Of a stretch of DNA of 14,599 bases, positions 6,814-12,272 are shown in pieces. The stretch covers positions 1 through 14,599 of the forward strand of contig JBIOYL010000226.1 of the NCBI GenBank assembly GCA_044870185.1, read 5' to 3'. Both the position numbers and the translations under genes were made by a program. Numbering within the stretch: position 1 is the stretch's first letter; each line of letters starts with the position of its first letter. This stretch comes from JBIOYL01 sp044870185 (lineage in GTDB: Bacteria; Actinomycetota; CALGFH01). Below the pieces are notes generated by a model. That model did no database searches. It saw only the letters and a program-made list of their open reading frames with translations, and had not been told where the DNA came from.

Positions 6814-6844
6814 GCCTGGCCTGGCGTCCGCGTTCCGGCCAGGC
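6814..6844 (+). other. Possible hairpin after secY
   Basis: The arms GCCTGGCC (6814-6821) and GGCCAGGC (6837-6844) are perfectly complementary around a 15-base loop, starting 14 bases after the secY stop. No T-run follows. It could be a weak terminator or mRNA-processing structure in the 156-base gap before adk. In such GC-rich DNA an 8-bp pairing can also arise by chance. No promoter was recognised in the rest of the gap. Confidence 0.3.
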
Positions 6845-6956
6845 TCGGCGCCCGCCGCCCGGCCCGACACCCTGGCGCACTCCCAGGTGACCAGGGCCGC
6901 CCTGCGCGCCGCCCGACCGGCGGGATAGACGGACCCAGCAGAGGAGCAGCCAACGC

Positions 6957-7529
6957 ATGCGCATCGTTCTCCTCGGCCCTCCGGGGGCCGGCAAGGGCAC
7001 CCAGGCCGCCCGGCTGGCCGAGCACTTCGGCTGCGCCAACATCGCCACCGGCGACATCTTCCGGGCCAACGTCGCCGAGGGCACGCCGCTCGGCCGGGCG
7101 GCCCAGGAGTACTTGGACGCCGGCGACCTGGTGCCCGACGACATCGTGATCGCCATGGTCATGGACCGGCTGTCGGGGCCCGACTGCGCCGACGGGTTCC
7201 TGCTCGACGGGTTCCCCCGCACCGTCGCGCAGGCCGAGGCGCTGGACCGGCGGCTGGCCGAGCTGGGCACCCCCCTGGACGCCGCGCTCAACTTCGAGAT
7301 CACCGAGGAGGAGCTGTTCCGGCGGCTGGCCGGCCGCTCCCGCCAGCTGCGCCGCTCCGACGACACCGAGGCGACCATCCGCCACCGCCTGGAGGTGTTC
7401 GCGATCAAGACCCGGCCGCTGATCGACTACTACAAGCACCGGGGCCTGCTCATCGCGGTGGACGCCATCGGCCCGATCGAGGAGATCACCAGGCGGATCC
7501 TGTACGCCCTGGGGGAGAAGGTGTCGTGA
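6957..7529 (+). CDS. adk: Adenylate kinase (short-LID form)
   Basis: Adenylate kinase converts ATP and AMP into two ADP in the cytoplasm. The 190-residue product has the P-loop GPPGAGKGT at 7-15, the AMP-site segment ATGDIFR at 30-36 and the signature FLLDGFPRT at 81-89. Between GR (126-127) and the RRSDDTEATIRHR segment (132-144) there are only a few residues. It therefore lacks the long, sometimes zinc-binding LID domain, like the short mycobacterial and actinobacterial enzymes. GAGGAG at 6941-6946 supports ATG 6957. The stop overlaps the map GTG start. The placement secY-adk-map is the standard spc-operon end. Confidence 0.97.
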   Translation: MRIVLLGPPGAGKGTQAARLAEHFGCANIATGDIFRANVAEGTPLGRAAQEYLDAGDLVPDDIVIAMVMDRLSGPDCADGFLLDGFPRTVAQAEALDRRLAELGTPLDAALNFEITEEELFRRLAGRSRQLRRSDDTEATIRHRLEVFAIKTRPLIDYYKHRGLLIAVDAIGPIEEITRRILYALGEKVS

Positions 7530-8317
7530 TCATCCGCAAGTCGCCCGACGAGCTCGACCGCATGCGCAAGGCCGGCCGGCTGGTCGGCCACACGCTGACC
7601 GAGGTGTCGGCGGCCGTGCGTCCCGGGGTCAGGCTGCTCGAGCTGGACGCGCTCGCCAACCGGATCATCACCGGCGTGGGCGCGGTCCCGTCGTTCCTGG
7701 GCTACCACGGCTTCCCGGCCACGTTGTGCCTGTCGCCCAACGACCGGGTCGTGCACGGCATCCCCAACGGCTCCGTGCTGCGGGAAGGCGACATCCTGTC
7801 GATCGACTGCGGCGCGATCGTCGAGGGCTACCACGGCGACGCGGCGGTCACGGTGCCGGTCGGGGCGGTCGACCGGGCGGCCAGGACGCTGATCGAGACC
7901 ACCGAGCGCGCCATGTGGGCGGGGATCGCCCAGGTGCGGGCGGGCAGGCGGCTGTCCGACATCGGCCACGCGGTCGAGCAGGTCGCCCGCGCCGGCGGCT
8001 ACGGCGTGGTGCGCGAGTACGTCGGCCACGGCATCGGCACGCGCATGCACGAGGAGCCGCAGGTGCCCAACTACGGGCGGCCGGGCCGGGGGCTGCGCCT
8101 GGACGTCGGCCTGGTGCTCGCGATCGAGCCGATGCTGAACGAGGGCGGTCCCGAGACCGAGGTGCTGGACGACGGCTGGACGGTGGTGACCCGCGACGGC
8201 TCCCGCTCGGCCCACTTCGAGCACACCGTCGCCATCACCCCCGACGGCCCCGAGGTGCTCACCCTGCTCGACGGCGCCCGCCAGAGCGACTGGCTGGGCG
8301 AGGCCATGGCACGCTGA
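7526..8317 (+). CDS. map: Type I methionine aminopeptidase
   Basis: The enzyme removes initiator methionine from nascent cytoplasmic proteins using a dinuclear metal site. All five ligands are visible: D94 (SIDCG), D105 (YHGDAA), H168 (VGHGIG), E201 (AIEPML) and E232 (HFEHTV). The substrate-site histidine is H77 (VVHGIP). At 263 residues it is a compact enzyme lacking the N-terminal zinc-finger/SH3-binding extension of some actinobacterial paralogues. It starts with GTG at 7526, overlapping the adk stop (GTGA), with GGGGGAG just upstream. It is the last gene of this transcription unit before the converging toxin-antitoxin pair. Confidence 0.97.
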   Translation: MIIRKSPDELDRMRKAGRLVGHTLTEVSAAVRPGVRLLELDALANRIITGVGAVPSFLGYHGFPATLCLSPNDRVVHGIPNGSVLREGDILSIDCGAIVEGYHGDAAVTVPVGAVDRAARTLIETTERAMWAGIAQVRAGRRLSDIGHAVEQVARAGGYGVVREYVGHGIGTRMHEEPQVPNYGRPGRGLRLDVGLVLAIEPMLNEGGPETEVLDDGWTVVTRDGSRSAHFEHTVAITPDGPEVLTLLDGARQSDWLGEAMAR

Positions 8318-8349
8318 CGGCCGCCGGCGCCTTGCTTGCCGGCCGGCCG
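8318..8349. terminator. Candidate bidirectional terminator between map and vapC
   Basis: Directly after the map stop, bases 8318-8328 pair with 8338-8349 to form an 11-bp GC stem with a single bulged base and a nine-base loop (GCCTTGCTT). On the + strand it is followed by GGTTCCCCTTCCCC, pyrimidine-rich but without a clear T-run. Position between two convergent genes suits a terminator for both. The efficiency cannot be judged from sequence. Confidence 0.45.
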
Positions 8350-8367
8350 GTTCCCCTTCCCCGCCGG

Positions 8368-8739
8368 TCAGTACGGCGCCTTCAGGTTGGGGAACATCGG
8401 GAAGTCGCGCACGTTCAGGGTGGCCAGCGGCAGCTCGTGGGTGTCGGCGGTCGCGGCGATGAGCAGGTCGGCGATGCCGAGGCCGGCATGGCTGGAGCGG
8501 TAGCGGCGGCCGAGCTCCCCGGCACGCCGGCTCACCGGCTCGTCCACCGGCGCCCAGCGGAGCGCGGCCAGCAGGCGGTCGGTCGCGCGCCGCTCGGCGG
8601 CGCGCATCCCGCGCAGCACCTCCGCTCGGGTGATCTCGGAGCAGGTCGGAGGGGCGCCGAGCCCCCACAGGTAGGACCTGGCCGCCGGAACCCCGCGCAG
8701 CACGTCGATGAGCACCGAGGTGTCGACGAGCACGCTCAT
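8368..8739 (-). CDS. vapC: VapC-type PIN-domain ribonuclease toxin
   Basis: The 123-residue product has the PIN-domain layout of VapC toxins, Mg2+-dependent ribonucleases that usually cut tRNA or rRNA. Conserved acidic residues are D6 (VLVDTSVLID), E40 (TRAEVLRG), D91 (GIADLLIAATA) and D112 in TLNVRDF. The ending FPMFPNL resembles VapC C-termini. The chosen ATG (8739) overlaps the vapB stop as ATGA. A GTG three codons upstream (8748) is an alternative. The gene is on the minus strand, converging with map. All catalytic positions are present, so the toxin appears intact. The RNA target cannot be told from the sequence. Confidence 0.9.
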   Translation of the reverse strand: MSVLVDTSVLIDVLRGVPAARSYLWGLGAPPTCSEITRAEVLRGMRAAERRATDRLLAALRWAPVDEPVSRRAGELGRRYRSSHAGLGIADLLIAATADTHELPLATLNVRDFPMFPNLKAPY

Positions 8740-9017
8740 CGTCGCCACTGCTCGTCCTGGCGGGCCTGGCGGCGGCGGTCGCCGGCGCGGACCCCGCTGA
8801 CATAGGTCGCGCCGTCCTCCAGGTGCGGCGCCACCCCGAAGGCAGCGTCGACGGCGGCGCGGAACTCCGCCAGCTCCTGCTCCGCGGGACCCGGATGGGC
8901 CAGGTAGGCGTCGATCGCCTGGCGGATGAGGTTGGACTTCGTCCGGCCGGTGGCCTTGGCCCGGTCGGCGAGCGCCCGGTCCTGCTCGTCGTCGAGGTAG
9001 ATCTGGGTCCGCCGCAT
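8736..9017 (-). CDS. vapB: VapB-type ribbon-helix-helix antitoxin
   Basis: The 93-residue product begins MRRTQIYLDDEQ, a ribbon-helix-helix beta-strand, followed by two helices ending TKSNLIRQAIDAYLAH (residues 28-43). This DNA-binding module is typical of VapB-like antitoxins. The remaining half, Ala/Glu/Arg-rich, would wrap and neutralise VapC. Its stop overlaps the vapC start by four bases. ATG 9017 was chosen because the RHH family begins here. Upstream in-frame ATGs at 9035 and 9038 would add up to seven residues and lie inside the palindrome. No Shine-Dalgarno sequence precedes 9017. With a -10-like TATGAT ending at 9027, the mRNA could be nearly leaderless. Confidence 0.88.
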   Translation of the reverse strand: MRRTQIYLDDEQDRALADRAKATGRTKSNLIRQAIDAYLAHPGPAEQELAEFRAAVDAAFGVAPHLEDGATYVSGVRAGDRRRQARQDEQWRR

Positions 9018-9038
9018 GATGTATCGATCATACATCAT
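9016..9038. promoter_or_regulatory. Palindromic operator/promoter of vapBC
   Basis: ATGATGTAT (9016-9024) and ATACATCAT (9030-9038) are a perfect 9-bp inverted repeat around the centre CGATC. The repeat sits over the vapB start and is conspicuously AT-rich for this genome. RHH antitoxins bind such repeats and repress their own operon with the toxin as co-repressor. On the minus strand TATGAT (9032 to 9027) is a good -10 candidate inside the palindrome. No clear -35 was found. Confidence 0.7.
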
Positions 9039-9057
9039 CGATGCTGGTCCCGGCGCC

Positions 9058-9087
9058 TTGCTGCCAAAGCGGTGCTGTTGCTATCGT
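9058..9087 (+). promoter_or_regulatory. Candidate promoter for the infA (alpha) operon
   Basis: TTGCTG (9058-9063) and TATCGT (9082-9087) are separated by 18 bases and fit a housekeeping-sigma promoter (the -10 matches the actinobacterial TANNNT pattern). The opposite-facing vapBC genes separate infA from map, so the alpha operon needs its own promoter near here. The predicted RNA start, about 9094, gives a leader of roughly 120 bases. Confidence 0.5.
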
Positions 9088-9099
9088 GGTGAGCCGGTC

Positions 9100-9139
9100 C
9101 CCCGCCTGCGCGGGGTCCTTTGCCGTGGGCAAAGCCCCG
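9100..9139 (+). promoter_or_regulatory. infA leader: two competing hairpins
   Basis: Hairpin A pairs CCCCGC (9100-9105) with GCGGGG (9110-9115) around CTGC. Hairpin B pairs CTTTGCC (9118-9124) with GGCAAAG (9128-9134) around GTG, and extends by CGGGG (9111-9115) with CCCCG (9135-9139) across a two-base TC bulge. Both use 9111-9115, so the full forms exclude each other, a layout seen in attenuators and ligand- or protein-controlled leaders. No T-run follows. Function is inferred only. Confidence 0.5.
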
Positions 9140-9169
9140 GCGCTCGGAGTTCCAGCGATCGATCCAGTC

Positions 9170-9189
9170 CAGGCGCGCCGCCGCGCCTG
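9170..9189 (+). promoter_or_regulatory. Third infA-leader hairpin
   Basis: CAGGCGCG (9170-9177) and CGCGCCTG (9182-9189) form a perfect 8-bp stem with a CCGC loop. It lies about 15 bases upstream of the infA ribosome-binding site (AAGGGA, 9205-9210). It is probably part of the same structured leader and could affect initiation on infA. It is read from pairing alone. Confidence 0.45.
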
Positions 9190-9215
9190 TCGTCACACGA
9201 GATGAAGGGAAGAGC

Positions 9216-9437
9216 TTGCCGAAGAAGGATGGCGCCATCGAGGTCGAGGGGACCGTCGTCGAGCCCCTCCCGAACGCCATGTTCCGGGTGGAGCTGGCCA
9301 ACGGCCACCGCGTCCTCGCGCACATCTCGGGCAAGATGCGCATGCACTACATCCGCATCCTGCCCGGCGACCGGGTGGTCGTCGAGCTCTCCCCCTACGA
9401 CCTCAACCGCGGCCGCATCACCTACCGCTACAAGTAG
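9216..9437 (+). CDS. infA: Translation initiation factor IF-1
   Basis: IF-1 is an S1-like OB-fold protein that occupies the 30S A site during initiation. The 73-residue product has the family length and the nearly invariant segments KKDGAIEVEG (3-12), VVEPLPNAMFRVEL, VLAHISGKMR and HYIRILPGDRVVVELSPYDL, ending RYK. The start is TTG at 9216, preceded by AAGGGA (9205-9210). No in-frame ATG gives a plausible N-terminus. A longer frame is open to an upstream ATG at 9120 but would add 32 non-family residues across the leader hairpins. It is the first gene of the alpha operon here. Confidence 0.96.
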   Translation: MPKKDGAIEVEGTVVEPLPNAMFRVELANGHRVLAHISGKMRMHYIRILPGDRVVVELSPYDLNRGRITYRYK

Positions 9438-9475
9438 CGGCCGCACCTCGATGTCCAGGAGATGAACCGTCAACG

Positions 9476-9589
9476 ATGAAGGTCCAGCCGTCCGTCAAGA
9501 GGATCTGCGAGAAGTGCAAGACCATCCGCCGCCACGGGGTGGTCATGGTCATCTGCACCAACCCCCGCCACAAGCAGCGGCAGGGCTGA
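9476..9589 (+). CDS. rpmJ: 50S ribosomal protein L36 (zinc form)
   Basis: This 37-residue protein starts MKVQPSVKRICEKCKTIRRH and has the zinc ligands C11xxC14, C27 and H32, that is the C+ type of L36. L36 is a small zinc-ribbon protein near the base of the L7/L12 stalk and helps 23S rRNA fold. AGGAGAT (9457-9463) lies 12 bases upstream of the ATG. The order infA-rpmJ-rpsM is the canonical alpha-operon head. Because it retains its cysteines it would need zinc. A zinc-free paralogue, if any, would be elsewhere in the genome. Confidence 0.97.
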   Translation: MKVQPSVKRICEKCKTIRRHGVVMVICTNPRHKQRQG

Positions 9590-9608
9590 CCGGAGGAGCG
9601 ACGAGCAC

Positions 9609-9989
9609 ATGGCACGGATCGCCGGTGTCGACCTCCCGCGCGAGAAGCGGGTGGAGATCGGGCTCACCTACATCTACGGCCTCGGCCGCACCCGCGCCCT
9701 GGAGGTGCTCAAGGGCACGCGGGTGAACCCGAACACCCGCGTGCGGGACCTGTCCGACGACGAGGTCGTGCGCCTGCGCGAATGGATCGACTCGCACTAC
9801 AAGGTCGAGGGGGACCTGCGCCGCGAGGTCGCCCAGGACATCAAGCGCAAGATCGAGATCGGCTGCTACCAGGGCATCCGGCACCGCCGCGGCCTGCCGG
9901 TGCGCGGCCAGCGCACCCACACCAACGCCCGCACCCGCAAGGGCCCGAAGAAGACCGTGGCCGGCAAGAAGAAGGCCACCAAGAAGTAG
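9609..9989 (+). CDS. rpsM: 30S ribosomal protein S13
   Basis: S13 lies in the 30S head, contacting P-site tRNA with its C-terminal tail and the 50S subunit through the central bridges. The 126-residue product begins MARIAGVDLPREKRVEIGL and includes YIYGLGRTRA (21-30). Its C-terminal signature GIRHRRGLPVRGQRTHTNAR spans 89-108, and it ends in a lysine-rich tail. GGAGGAG about ten bases upstream marks the ATG. Twenty bases separate it from rpmJ. Length and content are normal. Confidence 0.97.
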   Translation: MARIAGVDLPREKRVEIGLTYIYGLGRTRALEVLKGTRVNPNTRVRDLSDDEVVRLREWIDSHYKVEGDLRREVAQDIKRKIEIGCYQGIRHRRGLPVRGQRTHTNARTRKGPKKTVAGKKKATKK

Positions 9990-9998
9990 GCGCGCCGG

Positions 9999-10036
9999 CG
10001 CCGGCGCCGTGACCACGCCGGCGCCGTGACCACGCC
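9999..10036 (+). repeat. 17-bp tandem duplication between rpsM and rpsK
   Basis: CCGGCGCCGTGACCACG occurs at 10001-10017 and again, perfectly, at 10018-10034. Identity runs a little beyond both ends (9999-10036, about 2.2 copies of a 17-base period). It fills most of the 73-base gap and ends just before the rpsK ribosome-binding site (AAGGAG, 10047-10052). It looks like a recent replication-slippage duplication. Any regulatory meaning is unknown. Confidence 0.85.
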
Positions 10037-10062
10037 CAGACCAGCGAAGGAGAGACAGCGAC

Positions 10063-10464
10063 TTGGCCCCACCGCGCAAAGGCGCCGGCAAGAAGCCACG
10101 GCGGCGCGAGAAGAAGAACATCGCCCACGGCCACGCCCACATCAAGTCGAGCTTCAACAACACGATCGTGACGATCACCGACCCGCAGGGCAACGTGATC
10201 GCCTGGGCGTCGGCCGGCAACGTCGGCTTCAAGGGCTCGCGCAAGTCGACCCCGTTCGCCGCCCAGCTCGCCGCCGAGCAGTGCGCCCGGCGCGCCCAGG
10301 AGCACGGCGTGCGCAAGGTCGACGTCTTCGTCAAGGGGCCCGGCTCCGGCCGCGAGACCGCGATCCGGTCGCTGCAGGCCACCGGCCTGGAGATCCAGGG
10401 GATCCAGGACGTGACGCCGGTGCCGCACAACGGCTGCCGCCCGCCCAAGCGGCGCCGCGTCTGA
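10063..10464 (+). CDS. rpsK: 30S ribosomal protein S11
   Basis: S11 binds 16S rRNA on the platform near the E site and the Shine-Dalgarno helix. The 133-residue product has a basic N-terminal arm, then AHGHAHIKSSFNNTIVTITD (21-40) and ASAGNVGFKGSRKSTPFAAQ (49-68). It ends with the signature DVTPVPHNGCRPPKRRRV. The start is TTG at 10063, with AAGGAG ten bases upstream. No in-frame ATG is available. It lies between rpsM and rpsD as in other alpha operons. Confidence 0.96.
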   Translation: MAPPRKGAGKKPRRREKKNIAHGHAHIKSSFNNTIVTITDPQGNVIAWASAGNVGFKGSRKSTPFAAQLAAEQCARRAQEHGVRKVDVFVKGPGSGRETAIRSLQATGLEIQGIQDVTPVPHNGCRPPKRRRV

Positions 10465-10539
10465 CCTTCGGTCAGCCACGACCGCCCTTTGGCCGCAGGC
10501 GAGCAGCCAGCCGCAGCAAGCGAGAGGAGAAGCATCGAG

Positions 10540-11166
10540 TTGGCCAGGTACACCGGACCGGACTGCAAGCTGTGCCGCCGGGAGAAGATGAAGCTGTTTC
10601 TCAAGGGCTCCAAGTGCGAGGGGCCCAAGTGCCCGGTCGAGAAGCGACCCTACCCGCCGGGTGAGCACGGCCGTGGCCGGACCAAGGAGTCGGAGTACCT
10701 GCTCCAGCTCCGCGAGAAGCAGAAGGCCCGCCGCATCTACGGCGTGCTCGAGGCGCAGTTCGTCAACTACTACAAGGAGGCCGCCCGCCGCAAGGGCATC
10801 ACCGGCGAGGTGCTGCTCCAGCTGCTCGAGACCCGGCTGGACAACGTGGTCTACCGTGGCGGGCTCGCCCGCTCCCGCGACCAGGCCCGCCAGCTCGTGC
10901 GCCACTCGCACGTCACCGTCAACGGCAGGAAGGTGAACATCCCCTCCTACCACGTCAAGCCCGGCGACGTCGTGCAGGTCACCGAGCGCATGCGCGGCAA
11001 CCTGAACGTGCACGAGTCGATCCAGCTCCAGCTCGGCCGGCCCGCGCCCGGCTGGCTCGACCTGAACGCCGGCGAGGCCAAGGTGACGGTCACCTCGCTG
11101 CCCACGCGGGACCAGGTCGAGGCGCCGATCCAGGAGCAGCTCATCGTCGAGCACTACTCGAAGTAA
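10540..11166 (+). CDS. rpsD: 30S ribosomal protein S4 (Cys4 form)
   Basis: S4 is a primary 16S rRNA-binding protein that starts 30S body assembly and, in Escherichia coli, represses the alpha operon. The 208-residue product begins MARYTGPDCKLCRREKMKLF. It has a zinc-type Cys set, C9xxC12 and C26xxxxC31, as in Thermus S4. The S4 RNA-binding domain spans about 98-160, with ETRLDNVVYRGGLARSR and VTVNGRKVNIPSY. It ends VEHYSK, a standard C-terminus. The start is TTG at 10540 with AGGAG at 10525-10529. An in-frame upstream ATG at 10489 would add 17 residues unlike the family. Confidence 0.96.
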   Translation: MARYTGPDCKLCRREKMKLFLKGSKCEGPKCPVEKRPYPPGEHGRGRTKESEYLLQLREKQKARRIYGVLEAQFVNYYKEAARRKGITGEVLLQLLETRLDNVVYRGGLARSRDQARQLVRHSHVTVNGRKVNIPSYHVKPGDVVQVTERMRGNLNVHESIQLQLGRPAPGWLDLNAGEAKVTVTSLPTRDQVEAPIQEQLIVEHYSK

Positions 11167-11282
11167 GCTCGTCCGAAGAACCCCGCCGCACCGGCCCCGG
11201 GCCGCGTGCGCACCACAGAACCAAACGCGATGGCAGGCCCGAGTCATATGGCGGGCTCGGCCGCCGGAGGTGCAGAAATCCA

Positions 11283-12215
11283 ATGGAGATCTCCCGTCCC
11301 CACATCGACTCCCAGCAGCTGGCCGACAACCGCTCCCGGTTCGTCATCGAGCCGCTGGAGCCCGGCTTCGGCTACACGTTGGGCAACTCGCTGCGCCGGA
11401 CCCTGCTGTCGTCCATCCCGGGCGCCGCGGTGACCTCGATCAAGATCGACGGGGTCCTGCACGAGTTCTCGTCCATCCAGGGCGTCAAGGAGGACGTCAC
11501 CGACATCATCCTGAACGTCAAGGAGCTGCGCCTGCGCTCGGAGAGCAACGAGCCGGCGACCATGTTCCTGCGGGCGACCGGCCCGGCGGCCGTCACCGCC
11601 GGCGACATCGTGCCCCCCGCCGACATCGACATCATCAACCCGGACCTGCAGCTGGCCACGCTGAACGGCAACGCCAAGCTCGAGATGGAGCTGCGGGTCG
11701 AGAAGGGCCGCGGCTACCGTCCGGCCGAGCGCAACAAGTCGGCCACCGACGAGATCGGCCGCATCCCGGTGGACTCGATCTTCTCGCCGGTGCGCCGGGT
11801 GAGCTACTCGGTCGAGGCCACCCGCTCGGGCGAGATGACCAACTACGACCGGCTGATCCTCGACGTCGAGACCGACGGCTCGCTCAGCCCGGAGGACGCG
11901 CTCGCCTCCGCCGGCGGCACCCTGCGCGAGCTGGTCAGCCTGTTCGCCGACCTCGGCGGCGGCGGCGAGGGCCTGCAGCTCGGCCCGGCCGAGCAGGCCG
12001 GCTTGGCCGGCGCCAACCTCGACACGCCGATCGAGGAGCTGGACCTGTCGGTGCGCTCCTACAACTGCCTCAAGCGCGAGGGCATCGTCACGGTCGGAGA
12101 GCTCGTCCAGAAGTCCGAGGCCGACCTGCTCGACATCCGCAACTTCGGCGCCAAGTCGATCGACGAGGTGCGCGAGAAGCTGCACGAGCTCGGCCTGTCG
12201 CTGCGCGAGGAGTAG
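11283..12215 (+). CDS. rpoA: DNA-directed RNA polymerase subunit alpha
   Basis: The alpha subunit dimerises to nucleate RNA polymerase assembly and contacts upstream promoter DNA and activators. The 310-residue product has the N-terminal domain (about 1-228, including GFGYTLGNSLRRTLLSSIPG at 28-47 and NPDLQLATLNG). A Gly-rich linker follows (about 225-245), then the C-terminal domain (about 248-303, DLSVRSYNCLKREGI and NFGAKSIDEVREKL). R258 is the equivalent of the DNA-contacting R265 of E. coli. GGAGGT at 11266-11271 supports ATG 11283. The 116-base gap after rpsD contains no convincing gene, terminator or promoter. Confidence 0.97.
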   Translation: MEISRPHIDSQQLADNRSRFVIEPLEPGFGYTLGNSLRRTLLSSIPGAAVTSIKIDGVLHEFSSIQGVKEDVTDIILNVKELRLRSESNEPATMFLRATGPAAVTAGDIVPPADIDIINPDLQLATLNGNAKLEMELRVEKGRGYRPAERNKSATDEIGRIPVDSIFSPVRRVSYSVEATRSGEMTNYDRLILDVETDGSLSPEDALASAGGTLRELVSLFADLGGGGEGLQLGPAEQAGLAGANLDTPIEELDLSVRSYNCLKREGIVTVGELVQKSEADLLDIRNFGAKSIDEVREKLHELGLSLREE

Positions 12216-12272
12216 ACCACCGGGCGCCGGCCCCGCCGGTGCCCGCCGAGGACCACCACGAGGAGTGACGCC

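Noticed and set aside
9096..9118. CRISPR-repeat-like sequence (CCCCGC-loop-GCGGGG flanked by GGTC and TCC), reminiscent of type I-E repeats
   Set aside because: It occurs only once, with no spacer-repeat periodicity and no cas genes. It is better explained as a leader hairpin upstream of infA.
9120..9215. N-terminally extended IF-1 starting at ATG 9120
   Set aside because: The extra 32 residues do not resemble IF-1 and overlap the leader hairpins. TTG 9216 gives the exact family length with a good ribosome-binding site.
11206..11282. Possible small ORF (ATG at about 11230) in the rpsD-rpoA gap
   Set aside because: It has no ribosome-binding site, runs out of frame into rpoA and shows no family resemblance.
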